Below are positions 1 through 6,126 of a stretch of DNA of 10,596 nt, piece after piece (positions within the stretch are counted from its first letter, which is position 1; each line of letters starts with the position of its first letter). The translations under genes were made by a program, and so were the position numbers. The stretch spans positions 1 to 10,596 of the forward strand of contig JALWJW010000372.1 of the NCBI GenBank assembly GCA_026996935.1, given 5' to 3'. The notes below the pieces were generated by a model, which did not search any database, was not told the DNA's origin, and was given only the letters and a program-made list of their open reading frames with translations. The DNA is from Hyphomicrobiales bacterium (GTDB lineage: Bacteria; Pseudomonadota; Alphaproteobacteria; Rhizobiales; Aestuariivirgaceae).

Positions 1-486
1 GAATCAACTCTTGGTCGTTGTGGACATTTAAAAGTAGATACGGGTACAAATGGCCCTGTGGTTGACCAATTTGGCCGTTGCTCTGATCCGGCATATTTCT
101 CGTGCGGAAACTTGCTGCGCCCCGTGGAAACCGCTGGCTGGAGTTGGAACGAAGGTCGACAAATTGGCGATTTTGTTGCTGATGATTTGCAAGGCACTTT
201 ACCAGGTCCGAGCAATGCTGTTGAGATTGAAGTTCAAGGCGATGTGCTCAAATATGCCATGCCGCAACGCTTGAACCTATCGGCTAAAAACCAGGGCTTA
301 AAACATATCCAACTGCGCGTCACCCGTAGCGCCAAAGGCACTCTAACAGCATCTCACAACGGCAAAACCATTTGGCAAAAAAACATTAGCAGTCAGCGCG
401 AGCGGCGAATTTTGATTCCGATCAGTAAGCTGCAAGGTTTGCCAAATATGGACAATAAGCATCCAATTATTGTGACACTTAAATAG
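1..486 (+). CDS. FAD/NAD(P)-dependent oxidoreductase, C-terminal part (5' end outside window)
   Basis: The reading frame is open from the first base and gives 161 residues before a TAG stop. What is seen: a 'VDQFGRCSDPAYFSCGNLLRPVETAGW' type stretch (about residues 21-47), in which the Asp and the 'CGN' fit the last FAD-binding segment of pyridine-nucleotide-disulfide-type oxidoreductases, where a flavin-contacting Asp lies next to an A/C-G-N-turn and a following 'EGRQIG' helix. Known of the family: small-molecule dehydrogenases or oxidases related to the GlpA/opine-oxidase-like flavoproteins end in this way. About 100 residues follow the flavin segment, forming a beta-rich extension with 'HIQLRVTRSAKGTLTASHNG' character; its role is unknown to me. 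The substrate cannot be inferred because the N-terminal dinucleotide-binding part is outside the window. The gene is followed by hairpin repeats that could end transcription. The family call is fairly sure; the substrate is unknown. Confidence 0.75.
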   Translation, partial: ESTLGRCGHLKVDTGTNGPVVDQFGRCSDPAYFSCGNLLRPVETAGWSWNEGRQIGDFVADDLQGTLPGPSNAVEIEVQGDVLKYAMPQRLNLSAKNQGLKHIQLRVTRSAKGTLTASHNGKTIWQKNISSQRERRILIPISKLQGLPNMDNKHPIIVTLK

Positions 487-525
487 TAATTTTCACGCGA
501 CACGCATACTCAAGCCCACCCGTCG

Positions 526-554
526 TCATCCTCGGACTTGATCCGAGGATCCAC
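526..554. repeat. Intergenic palindromic repeat, copy 1
   Basis: A 9-bp perfect stem, ATCCTCGGA (528-536) with TCCGAGGAT (542-550), closes a CTTGA loop and is followed by CCAC. This matches the general form of short dispersed palindromes found between genes in many alphaproteobacteria (from memory of the form, not a database match). It lies 40 bp after the oxidoreductase stop codon. Copies 2 and 3 follow within 150 bp. It has no T-tract, so any terminator role would be Rho-assisted or structural. Confidence 0.8.
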
Positions 555-597
555 AGGGACTGAACGCACATTCGAGCATCTTCCATACGGCGATATT

Positions 598-626
598 CTG
601 GATCTTCGGATCAAGTCCGAAGATGA
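598..626. repeat. Intergenic palindromic repeat, copy 2 (inverted relative to copy 1)
   Basis: The stem is ATCTTCGGA (602-610) with TCCGAAGAT (616-624). The loop is TCAAG, the reverse complement of the loop in copy 1, so this copy is inverted relative to copy 1. Taken as its reverse complement, it differs from copy 1 in the two bases of one stem pair (C-G there, T-A here) and in the last flanking base. Copies 1 and 2 can also pair with each other into one long hairpin of about 30 bp spanning 523-629. Confidence 0.8.
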
Positions 627-674
627 CGATGGTTAGAAAGGGGGCAAGCGTTCGATCACTTTCTCCTCATTCCC

Positions 675-703
675 TCATCATCGGTTTTATACCGATGATC
701 CAC
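675..703. repeat. Intergenic palindromic repeat, copy 3 (divergent, same orientation as copy 1)
   Basis: The stem is ATCATCGGT (677-685) with ACCGATGAT (691-699), and the loop is TTTAT. It aligns without gaps to copy 1 over 29 bases, keeping TCATC at the start and GATCCAC at the end. The loop is new, and two stem pairs have changed on both sides so that pairing is kept (C-G to A-T, and A-T to T-A at the loop end). It ends about 20 bp before the stop codon of the minus-strand phosphodiesterase, so it lies in the 3' region of both converging genes. Confidence 0.65.
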
Positions 704-722
704 CTGTCGATCGTGAAAACAC

Positions 723-1526
723 TTATATCGTCGCAAACGGATAAGGCCCGTCAACATCACGAACCGTAATCGTGTGGGTAATCAGGTTCTTTTGCGGTGT
801 CCAGTGGTGCACCAGATAGGACGGCTCAACCAGAACAAAACCTGATGGTTTGCTCATACTCAAATCTAAATCAAGCTGCATGCCCATGCTTGGCGCTGTG
901 CTGACAATCGTGCCGCGCCATGCAGCATGGGTGAGCAAATGAATGTGCCCGCACATCACCCGTTTAATGTTTGAATATTTTTCGACCACATCACCAAAGG
1001 CATCCGATCCTAAAAACCCATCTTCATCAGTTTCAGGCACGCTAAACTTAAACGGGGGATGATGCAGAAACAAAATTGTTGGCTTTGCAGGTTCCAAAGC
1101 CAATTGCTCATCAAGCCATTTTACCCGTTCAGCACAAATCTCACCACCTGATTGTCCTGCAATCACTGAATCCATAGCAATCATGCGTATGTCAAAACCC
1201 TCAATCACATACTGTAAAAACCGATCATCCTTTGCCGGACAATGCACCTCGCCAAAGGTTTTAAACATTGTCTCGCGTAAGTCATGGTTGCCGGGAATAA
1301 CGAAATAGGGGATGGTTAATTGGTTTAAAATGTCAGCGGCACGTTCGGTTTGGTCCAAAGCGCCAGAATCACAAATGTCTCCACTGACTAAAACCACGTC
1401 AGGTTTTGGTTCAAACCTGTTGATATGATCGACACATTTTTGCAGGTTCCCTGCCATGGGGGCATGGCCATAAGTATCGGTGCCAGGAGATGAAATGTGG
1501 AGATCAGAAATTTGAACAATAAGCAT
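723..1526 (-). CDS. GpdQ-like metallophosphodiesterase (calcineurin-like fold)
   Basis: A 267-residue cytoplasmic hydrolase of phosphodiesters; relatives act on glycerophosphodiesters or on 3',5'-cyclic nucleotides (GpdQ and CpdA/Icc). The five metallophosphoesterase blocks are all visible: D8-x-H10, G49-D50, G79-N80-H81-D82, H155-H156-P-P and G193-H194-x-H196. The spacing of D8, H10, D50, N80 and H156 is the same as I recall for Enterobacter GpdQ, and the last pair is one residue off, so a two-metal site is expected. There is no signal peptide. An in-frame ATG lies 7 codons further upstream (1547), but the ATG at 1526 has GAAGG seven bases before it and begins directly at the first beta strand, so I chose 1526. 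The gene diverges from rpsF and stands alone. GpdQ-like versus cAMP phosphodiesterase activity cannot be separated by eye. Confidence 0.88.
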   Translation of the reverse strand: MLIVQISDLHISSPGTDTYGHAPMAGNLQKCVDHINRFEPKPDVVLVSGDICDSGALDQTERAADILNQLTIPYFVIPGNHDLRETMFKTFGEVHCPAKDDRFLQYVIEGFDIRMIAMDSVIAGQSGGEICAERVKWLDEQLALEPAKPTILFLHHPPFKFSVPETDEDGFLGSDAFGDVVEKYSNIKRVMCGHIHLLTHAAWRGTIVSTAPSMGMQLDLDLSMSKPSGFVLVEPSYLVHHWTPQKNLITHTITVRDVDGPYPFATI

Positions 1527-1555
1527 ATGGAAACCTTCAATAAACATGTCGTTTC

Positions 1556-1579
1556 AGCCATGAAATAGCCATGAAATAG
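1556..1579. repeat. 11-bp tandem duplication in the divergent intergenic region
   Basis: The unit AGCCATGAAAT occurs at 1556-1566 and again directly at 1567-1577, with two more bases of a third copy. It lies in the 5' untranslated region of the minus-strand phosphodiesterase. A TTGACA hexamer on the minus strand (1596-1591) lies just upstream of it but has no convincing -10 partner. This may be a simple slippage product. Confidence 0.55.
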
Positions 1580-1641
1580 AATGTGTGGCATGTCAATAAA
1601 ATCTGGCGGTATTTCGCGCAGGGCTTTCGTATAAATTTTGC

Positions 1642-1669
1642 TTGCACAATCGCCAAAATCCGTTATAAA
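1642..1669 (+). promoter_or_regulatory. rpsF: Putative sigma-70-type promoter of the rpsF operon
   Basis: TTGCAC (1642-1647) and TATAAA (1664-1669) are separated by 16 bases. The preceding C makes the -35 resemble the CTTG start typical of alphaproteobacterial housekeeping promoters. It would give a leader of about 170 nt before rpsF, long enough for the hairpins at 1752-1795. Confidence 0.5.
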
Positions 1670-1751
1670 CCGCACCCGTTACCAGCTTTGCGTTGGGGGC
1701 TGAACGGAAATGTTTGTCTTTTGGGTCGATGTTTCCCGTGTTCCCGCTCTT

Positions 1752-1795
1752 TCGGAAACTTTTTTCCGAGCCTTTTCAAGGGGTTCGGAAGGGGC
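1752..1795 (+). promoter_or_regulatory. Two adjacent hairpins in the rpsF leader (possible autoregulatory mRNA structure)
   Basis: Hairpin 1 pairs TCGGAAA (1752-1758) with TTTCCGA (1763-1769). Hairpin 2 pairs GCCTTTTC (1770-1777) with GAAGGGGC (1788-1795), with two G-U pairs, and abuts hairpin 1. It is known that the S6:S18 complex represses its own mRNA in many bacteria through a leader element with a CCG-containing bulge; a CCG occurs here at 1766-1768. Whether this is that element is inference. The hairpins end 54 bases before the rpsF start and have no terminator-like T-run after them. Confidence 0.35.
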
Positions 1796-1849
1796 TACGC
1801 GCGCAAGGATGCTCTGACAAGTGAAAACATTTATAAAGGCTATACTAGC

Positions 1850-2254
1850 ATGTCGCTATATGAACACGTGTTCATGGTGCGTCAGGACGCTTCAACAGCA
1901 CAAGTTGAAACTCTGACAGCCCAGTTCCGCACAATTATTGAAGAAAATGAAGGCTCAATCAAAAAACATGAGTCTTGGGGAATGAAACCTCTTGCATACA
2001 AAATCAAGAAGAACCGTAAGGCTCACTTTATTTTGTTCAACATCGATGCCCCTCACGCAGCAGTGGCTGAAATGGAACGTCACATGACTTTGTCAGATGA
2101 TGTTATCCGTTTTATGACTCTACGCGTTGACGAGCACGAAGAAGGCCCATCAGCAATGATGCGTGATGATCGTCCAGCTCGCGGTAGTCGTCCACCTCGT
2201 CGTGATGACAATCGTCGTCCTAATAAACCTGAAAACAAGGGAGATGACTCATGA
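1850..2254 (+). CDS. rpsF: 30S ribosomal protein S6
   Basis: A 134-residue protein beginning 'MSLYEHVFMVRQD', the usual S6 opening, with the conserved 'WGMKPLAYKIKKNRKAHF' region (about residues 43-60) and 'FMTLRVDEHEE' closing the ferredoxin-like fold near residue 96. S6 binds S18 and sits on the platform of the 30S subunit next to 16S rRNA. The last 35 residues or so are a charged, Arg/Asp/Pro-rich tail of the kind seen in alphaproteobacterial S6. The frame stays open upstream to 1583, but the family always starts at this Met, and AAAGG lies about ten bases before it. The stop codon overlaps the rpsR start (ATGA), so the two are translationally coupled, which suits proteins that assemble as a pair. 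Confidence 0.97.
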   Translation: MSLYEHVFMVRQDASTAQVETLTAQFRTIIEENEGSIKKHESWGMKPLAYKIKKNRKAHFILFNIDAPHAAVAEMERHMTLSDDVIRFMTLRVDEHEEGPSAMMRDDRPARGSRPPRRDDNRRPNKPENKGDDS

Positions 2255-2487
2255 GCCAAGGAGCAAGACGCCCATTTTTCCGTCGTAAAAAAACCTGTCC
2301 ATTCCAAGGCGAAGGCGCACCGAAAATCGATTATAAAGACGTTCGTTTGCTTCGTCGTTATATCTCAGAGCGTGGTAAAATCGTGCCAAGCCGTATTACA
2401 GCGGTTTCTGCAAAACCACAGCGTGACCTGGCCCGTGCCATCAAGCGTGCTCGTTTCTTAGGCCTTTTGCCTTTCTTGGTAAAATAA
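2251..2487 (+). CDS. rpsR: 30S ribosomal protein S18
   Basis: A 78-residue basic protein. 'RRPFFRRKKTCPF' at the N-terminus, 'IDYKDVRLLRRYISERGKI' in the middle and 'PSRITAVSAKPQRDLARAIKRARFLGLLP' are the S18 signature. Its start codon overlaps the rpsF stop by four bases, and AAGGGAG upstream, inside rpsF, serves as ribosome binding site. It forms a heterodimer with S6 on the 30S platform. Only one Cys (C16, in CPF) is present, so there is no zinc-binding Cys set. Nothing unusual. Confidence 0.98.
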   Translation: MSQGARRPFFRRKKTCPFQGEGAPKIDYKDVRLLRRYISERGKIVPSRITAVSAKPQRDLARAIKRARFLGLLPFLVK

Positions 2488-2507
2488 TCCAAACTCAAAT
2501 ACAAATC

Positions 2508-2573
2508 GGTTGGGGTGGGGCAGAATATTTGTGATCCACCTCTAACCCTTGCGGCCAAAATTGGACATCCGCA
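2508..2573 (+). promoter_or_regulatory. Structured segment between rpsR and the small ORF
   Basis: Two hairpins can form in the transcript. GGTTGGGGTGG (2508-2518) pairs with CCACCTCTAACC (2536-2547), with one bulged base and one G-U pair. TGCGG (2550-2554) pairs with CCGCA (2569-2573), and CCAA/TTGG pairs inside it (2555-2558 with 2561-2564). The second hairpin ends on the first base of the AGGAGGG Shine-Dalgarno of the next ORF. No T-run follows, so this does not look like an intrinsic terminator; it looks more like a translation-control or RNA-processing site. Confidence 0.4.
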
Positions 2574-2587
2574 GGAGGGACAACCAA

Positions 2588-2794
2588 ATGAAAAAATTGC
2601 CACAGACACATCAGCTTGCAGGTCAATGCCGCAAAGCTGTTAGTTGCAAACAATTGGCGTTGCACTCGTCATCAATTTCTAATTTCTCACACCATTTTTG
2701 GTTCCGTTTTCGTGCTGACTTTTTCAGCGTAAGAACCTGTGCGGCTGTTTCTCCAAATTTAAATTCAAAAAATCAAAACCTATTTCAATCCTAA
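2588..2794 (+). CDS. Small unrecognised ORF between rpsR and rplI
   Basis: A 68-residue reading frame that I do not recognise. In favour of translation: an almost perfect Shine-Dalgarno, AGGAGGG (2573-2579), stands eight bases before the ATG, and the TAA lies 11 bases before the rplI ATG and touches the AAAGGA binding site of rplI, so the frame fits tightly into the operon. The product begins 'MKKLPQTHQL', is basic, has three Cys (residues 14, 20 and 50 or so) and an aromatic stretch, 'FSHHFWFRFRADFF', near the middle. There is no clear signal peptide or membrane helix. Related genomes often have a larger membrane protein gene (DUF2232 type) in this place, but no similarity to it is visible. 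It could be a real small protein, a leader ORF controlling rplI, or chance. Evidence against: the composition is unlike a typical folded protein. Confidence 0.4.
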   Translation: MKKLPQTHQLAGQCRKAVSCKQLALHSSSISNFSHHFWFRFRADFFSVRTCAAVSPNLNSKNQNLFQS

Positions 2795-2805
2795 AGGAAA
2801 AAGTC

Positions 2806-3420
2806 ATGGAAGTTATTTTATTGGAACGTGTCGGCAAGCTCGGCAATCTTGGAGATGTTGTCTCGGTTAAAGATGGTTACGCCCGTAATTTCTTGTTGCC
2901 TTCTGGCAAAGCCCTTCGCGCCAACAAAGCCAACAAAGAAAAATTTGAAGCAGAACGCGCCGCAATTGAAGCTGCCAATGCTGAAAAAGTAAAAGCAGCC
3001 GCATCAGAATCAGAAAAACTAAATGGCGCAAGCTATGTCCTTATCCGCCAAGCTGGTGAATCTGGGCAATTGTTTGGTTCTGTTTCTCCGCGCGATATTG
3101 CCGAAGCTGCATCTGCAGATGGCTTCTCAGTCAACCGCAATCACGTCTTGTTGCCTGAACCAATTAAAACCATTGGCATGTATGAAATCACTATTGCTCT
3201 CCATGCTGAAACCGAAGCAACGGTTACTGTTAACGTGGCCCGTTCTCAAGATGAAGCCGAAGCTCAGGCACGTGGCGAGTCTGTTACTGAAGAAGATGAC
3301 GGCGAATATGATGCATTGGCAGCAGCCGAAGCATTGCTCAATGCTGAAGAAGACGAAGAAGCAGAAGCTGCTGAACGTGAAGCTGCAGAAGCCGCCGCAG
3401 AAGCAGAAGAAGACAAGTAA
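2806..3420 (+). CDS. rplI: 50S ribosomal protein L9 with long acidic C-terminal tail
   Basis: A 204-residue protein. Residues 1-50 carry the L9 N-terminal RNA-binding domain ('MEVILLERVGKLGNLGDVV', 'GYARNFLLPSGKA'); a long connecting helix follows (about 40-75), then the C-terminal domain ('LFGSVSPRDIAEA', 'IKTIGMYEITIALH') to about residue 148. The usual length is close to 150; here about 55 residues rich in Glu, Asp and Ala are added. Such tails are known in alphaproteobacterial L9. L9 binds 23S rRNA at the base of the L1 stalk and helps to keep the reading frame. AAAGGA lies seven bases before the ATG. It is the last gene of the operon and is followed at once by a strong terminator. Confidence 0.97.
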   Translation: MEVILLERVGKLGNLGDVVSVKDGYARNFLLPSGKALRANKANKEKFEAERAAIEAANAEKVKAAASESEKLNGASYVLIRQAGESGQLFGSVSPRDIAEAASADGFSVNRNHVLLPEPIKTIGMYEITIALHAETEATVTVNVARSQDEAEAQARGESVTEEDDGEYDALAAAEALLNAEEDEEAEAAEREAAEAAAEAEEDK

Positions 3421-3442
3421 GTCTTTCTTTAACGCAAAATTC

Positions 3443-3475
3443 AAAGGGCCGTGCTTAATTGCGCGGCCCTTTTTT
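3443..3475 (+). terminator. Rho-independent terminator of the ribosomal operon
   Basis: A 12-bp stem pairs 3443-3454 (AAAGGGCCGTGC) with 3461-3472 (GCGCGGCCCTTT), with one T-G pair and a TTAATT loop. The T-run continues to 3475. It begins 22 bases after the rplI stop and lies before the stop codon of the converging minus-strand gene. Confidence 0.92.
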
Positions 3476-3485
3476 ATTTGGGACC

Positions 3486-4451
3486 TTAAACTTTAGGCAC
3501 ACCGCCACCAAGCACGGTTAAATATTGGTCTGTATCAATATTGCCGCCAGACAGAATAACCCCGGCCCGTTTGCCCTTCATTTTGTCTTTTTGTTGAATG
3601 AGCGCGGCAAGGGCCGCAGCACCCGCACCCTCGGCAATGTTGTGAATGTTGCGATAATAAATGCGAATGGCGTTGGCAATTTCCTCTTCACTAACGATCA
3701 CAATATCATCCACCCCTTTATTGATATAAGCAACCGCCTCAGGGTGGGCAACGCGCACCGCCATGCCATCGGCAAAGGTGTTGGCGCTGTTGGTTTCCAT
3801 GGCTTTTCCCGTTTCAAACGATAACGCATAAGCATTGGCATTTTCAGCCACTACACCAATGACTTTGGTTTTAAGGCCAAGCATGTCACGGGCCGAAATA
3901 ACACCGCAGCACCCAGACCCCATGCCGATCGGCACATAAACCGCATCAAGCTCGCCAGCAGTATCAAAAAGCTCATGGGCATAGGTGGAAACCCCCATGA
4001 CCAAATCTTCATGGAATGACGGCAAAATATCTAAACCGCGCTCAGCCGATACTGATTTAACCGTATCAAGAGCTTCAACAAAGTCACTGCCTGCCTCAAT
4101 CAATTCAGCACCAAGGGCTTTAATCGCCGCATTTTTCTCAACGGAATTGCCCAGCGGAACCACAATGGTTGTGGCAATGCCGGCAATGCGCGCACCAAAG
4201 GGGATAGACTGCCCGTGGTTGCCGCGCGTTGCTGTTATGACACCATTGGTTAAGCCAGCCTCTTTGCGCCGTTGCATATGAACAATGCCGCCGCGCACTT
4301 TAAAAGCACCAATCGGTGTGTGGTTCTCATGTTTAACCCATGTTTCACACCCCGTGACTTGACGAAGAAGCGGCCAGTTATATTGCAAAGTTGGCATCAT
4401 ATGTTGATAGACAATTTCACGCGCTTTTTCGTAATCGGACTTGCTGAACAT
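3486..4451 (-). CDS. PLP-dependent threonine-dehydratase-like ammonia-lyase
   Basis: A 321-residue fold-type II PLP enzyme. Visible motifs: the PLP Schiff-base lysine in 'GAFKVRGG' (K51), the substrate-carboxylate loop 'ATRGNHGQS' (N78 within it), the phosphate-binding loop 'PIGMGSGCCG', and the cofactor-ring Ser near the C-terminus in 'ILSGGNID'. These fit the serine/threonine dehydratase branch, which deaminates hydroxy-amino acids to 2-oxo acids. The short form has no C-terminal ACT domain, so isoleucine-type feedback control is not expected. 'HENHTPIGAFK' and 'GMGSGCCG' resemble the EutB/hydroxyaspartate-dehydratase-like subgroup more than biosynthetic IlvA. The start overlaps the 3' end of the radical SAM gene by 35 bp, with AGG in 'CAGGTTTCCC' before it, so expression is probably coupled. 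The exact substrate (threonine, serine, hydroxyaspartate or another) is open. Confidence 0.85.
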   Translation of the reverse strand: MFSKSDYEKAREIVYQHMMPTLQYNWPLLRQVTGCETWVKHENHTPIGAFKVRGGIVHMQRRKEAGLTNGVITATRGNHGQSIPFGARIAGIATTIVVPLGNSVEKNAAIKALGAELIEAGSDFVEALDTVKSVSAERGLDILPSFHEDLVMGVSTYAHELFDTAGELDAVYVPIGMGSGCCGVISARDMLGLKTKVIGVVAENANAYALSFETGKAMETNSANTFADGMAVRVAHPEAVAYINKGVDDIVIVSEEEIANAIRIYYRNIHNIAEGAGAAALAALIQQKDKMKGKRAGVILSGGNIDTDQYLTVLGGGVPKV

Positions 4452-6024
4452 ATGGGGAAACCTGTTTTTGAGATGTAGAAATAATAGTTCCTTCAGCTAC
4501 TAGGCTTAATGGTTTTTTGTCAATCAAAACTGGTTGTCGGCTCAAGGCATTTTCATCAATATTGCGCTTATCTCCCCAAAATTGTTGCAGGGTTTTCTTA
4601 AACTTTAAGACTTTGGTGCCGAACATAAAGTCAAATATTTCATGGAACCAAACCCGCCGCCCAATGCGTGTATACCAGCGCATACCTTCACGCACCTTTG
4701 CATCGCGGTGGGCAATCACCCGCCATAAAGATCGCGGTCTGGTTTGCACCATAACTTCAATCAGCTTGGTCCACATAAACACTCGCCAGCGCGGCACGTT
4801 TGAAACCGCCATGACCTGATGTTTGTAATCCCATTTGCGCAAATCATCGACCAGAATTCGGCGGTGCTTATTGTCCTGATAAAACGGTGTCCAACGATGG
4901 GGTGTGGCAAACATTGAAACGATCTGGTCAGGGTCATAGGTGCAAAGTTGCTTAAACAAATGCCAGTAATCAGCATCAGTTTCTTCTTCAAATCCAACAA
5001 CCCATGTGCATAACGAAATAATATCGTGCTGGCGTAAAAGCTGAATAGCATGACGATCAACGGCCGAGGTGCTGCCCTTTTTAATTGCTTTAAGCGTTGC
5101 TTCATCGGTGTTTTCCATACCCAATAGAAACCGCAAAACACCAGCCTGTTTATATAGATGCAAAATATCATGATCGCGAACAATGTCACCAGCCCGTGTT
5201 GAACCAATAATGGTAACGGGCACGTTTTCTTTAATCATCGCATCAAGAAAGTCACGCCATGCGCGGCGCGAAGATGTCGGATTTTCATCGGCCAGATTGA
5301 CCAGTTCAACACCTTCTTCGCGATAGAGACGGGCAATCTCGGCGGCAAATTTCACTGGGTTGCGATGTCGCCATTTGGTCCAAAACCCACGCTGGCCGCA
5401 ATAGGTGCACAAATGCGGACAACCACGCGAAAACTGCATAATCACCGCCCGCTTGCCACCCCAATAGGAATAATCCTTATGGTCAATCAGCTCCCAGGCG
5501 GTGCGAAAGCTATCGAGATTTTTTATCATTGGGGCAGGGGGCGTTTCAATTGCCACATCATCCTGGCGATAGGCAATGCCATTTATGTTGGCAATGCCTG
5601 TTCCTTTTTCTAAAGCATCAACCAGCTTCAAAACCGTTTGTTCGCCTTCGCCTTTGACAATGTAATCGATAGATGTCGGGTGTTTTAAAATGTCATGCCA
5701 ATGATATGTCGGAAATACGCCGCCATAAATAATGATAGTTTTAGGCAATTGAGCGCGTATGGCATCGGCAATTTTCATTGCAGTGGGATGAGCCGAGGTT
5801 GAGCCTGCATGGCCAATCAATACCGCATCAGCGCAATGATATTTTACCTTTTCCAAAATCTCATCAAGGCTCATCGGCCCCAAATCGCCATTAAGCAATC
5901 GCACATCGTGGCCGCCATCAATAAGCGGGCCGCCGATGGACAATAACCCCATCGGCGGCAGGTTCTCTTTTGGGATACGGCTGCCAATAGCGGTGTGGGG
6001 AGGTTGAATAAGTAAAAGGCGCAT
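4417..6024 (-). CDS. B12-binding-domain radical SAM protein, BchE-like
   Basis: A 535-residue protein. Residues 1-140 form a Rossmann-like cobalamin-binding domain ('MRLLLIQPP', 'GHDVRLLNGD', 'YGGVFPTYH', 'YIVKGEGEQ') without the DxHxxG motif, as is usual for class B radical SAM proteins. The radical SAM barrel follows, with the [4Fe-4S] ligands C202, C206 and C209 in 'SRGCPHLCTYC', 'NLADENPT' near 245 and 'FLLGMENTDEATLKAIKKGS' near 300. Architecture and motifs resemble BchE, the anaerobic Mg-protoporphyrin monomethyl ester cyclase, but no other bacteriochlorophyll gene is in the window, so a different substrate is quite possible. The C-terminal part, from about 380, is rich in Arg, Trp and Phe. 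Start: the ATG at 6024 has AAGGAA eight bases before it and opens the first beta strand; the in-frame ATG ten codons earlier lacks this. The 3' end overlaps the PLP enzyme gene. Confidence 0.85.
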   Translation of the reverse strand: MRLLLIQPPHTAIGSRIPKENLPPMGLLSIGGPLIDGGHDVRLLNGDLGPMSLDEILEKVKYHCADAVLIGHAGSTSAHPTAMKIADAIRAQLPKTIIIYGGVFPTYHWHDILKHPTSIDYIVKGEGEQTVLKLVDALEKGTGIANINGIAYRQDDVAIETPPAPMIKNLDSFRTAWELIDHKDYSYWGGKRAVIMQFSRGCPHLCTYCGQRGFWTKWRHRNPVKFAAEIARLYREEGVELVNLADENPTSSRRAWRDFLDAMIKENVPVTIIGSTRAGDIVRDHDILHLYKQAGVLRFLLGMENTDEATLKAIKKGSTSAVDRHAIQLLRQHDIISLCTWVVGFEEETDADYWHLFKQLCTYDPDQIVSMFATPHRWTPFYQDNKHRRILVDDLRKWDYKHQVMAVSNVPRWRVFMWTKLIEVMVQTRPRSLWRVIAHRDAKVREGMRWYTRIGRRVWFHEIFDFMFGTKVLKFKKTLQQFWGDKRNIDENALSRQPVLIDKKPLSLVAEGTIISTSQKQVSPYVQQVRLRKSA

Positions 6025-6076
6025 GATGAAATTTCCTTGTCGTTGATGTTGCAACGGGAATATTCACCATGCGCCT
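6017..6076 (-). promoter_or_regulatory. Possible start-occluding mRNA fold before the radical SAM gene
   Basis: The first bases of the gene, ATGCGCCT on the minus strand (6024-6017), are exactly complementary to AGGCGCAT 44 bases upstream (6076-6069). Between them a smaller hairpin, CGTTG/CAACG with a six-base loop (6041-6045 and 6052-6056), can form. In the transcript the start codon would be inside the outer stem. This is seen in the sequence; that it regulates translation is inference. Confidence 0.35.
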
Positions 6077-6126
6077 GTTTGAAATGGGCGTATCATGTGT
6101 AGATTGTCTGCAAAGTTGTGGGAGAT

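Noticed and set aside
526..703. CRISPR array
   Set aside because: Only three palindromic units, one inverted, with uneven spacing and no cas genes; these are dispersed intergenic repeats.
1527..1547. Earlier ATG for the phosphodiesterase (7 extra residues)
   Set aside because: No ribosome binding site before it, while GAAGG precedes the ATG at 1526 and the metal-binding residues then fall at the GpdQ positions.
1388..1675. Minus-strand ORF across the rpsF promoter region
   Set aside because: Overlaps the N-terminal coding part of the phosphodiesterase in another frame; no motif and no ribosome binding site.
1583..1849. In-frame upstream extension of rpsF
   Set aside because: S6 proteins begin at the MSLYEHVF methionine (1850); the extension contains the promoter and leader hairpins and has no protein-like conservation that I can see.
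3023..3496. Plus-strand ORF in a second frame over rplI
   Set aside because: A shadow of the repetitive Glu/Ala codons in the L9 tail; it runs through the terminator.
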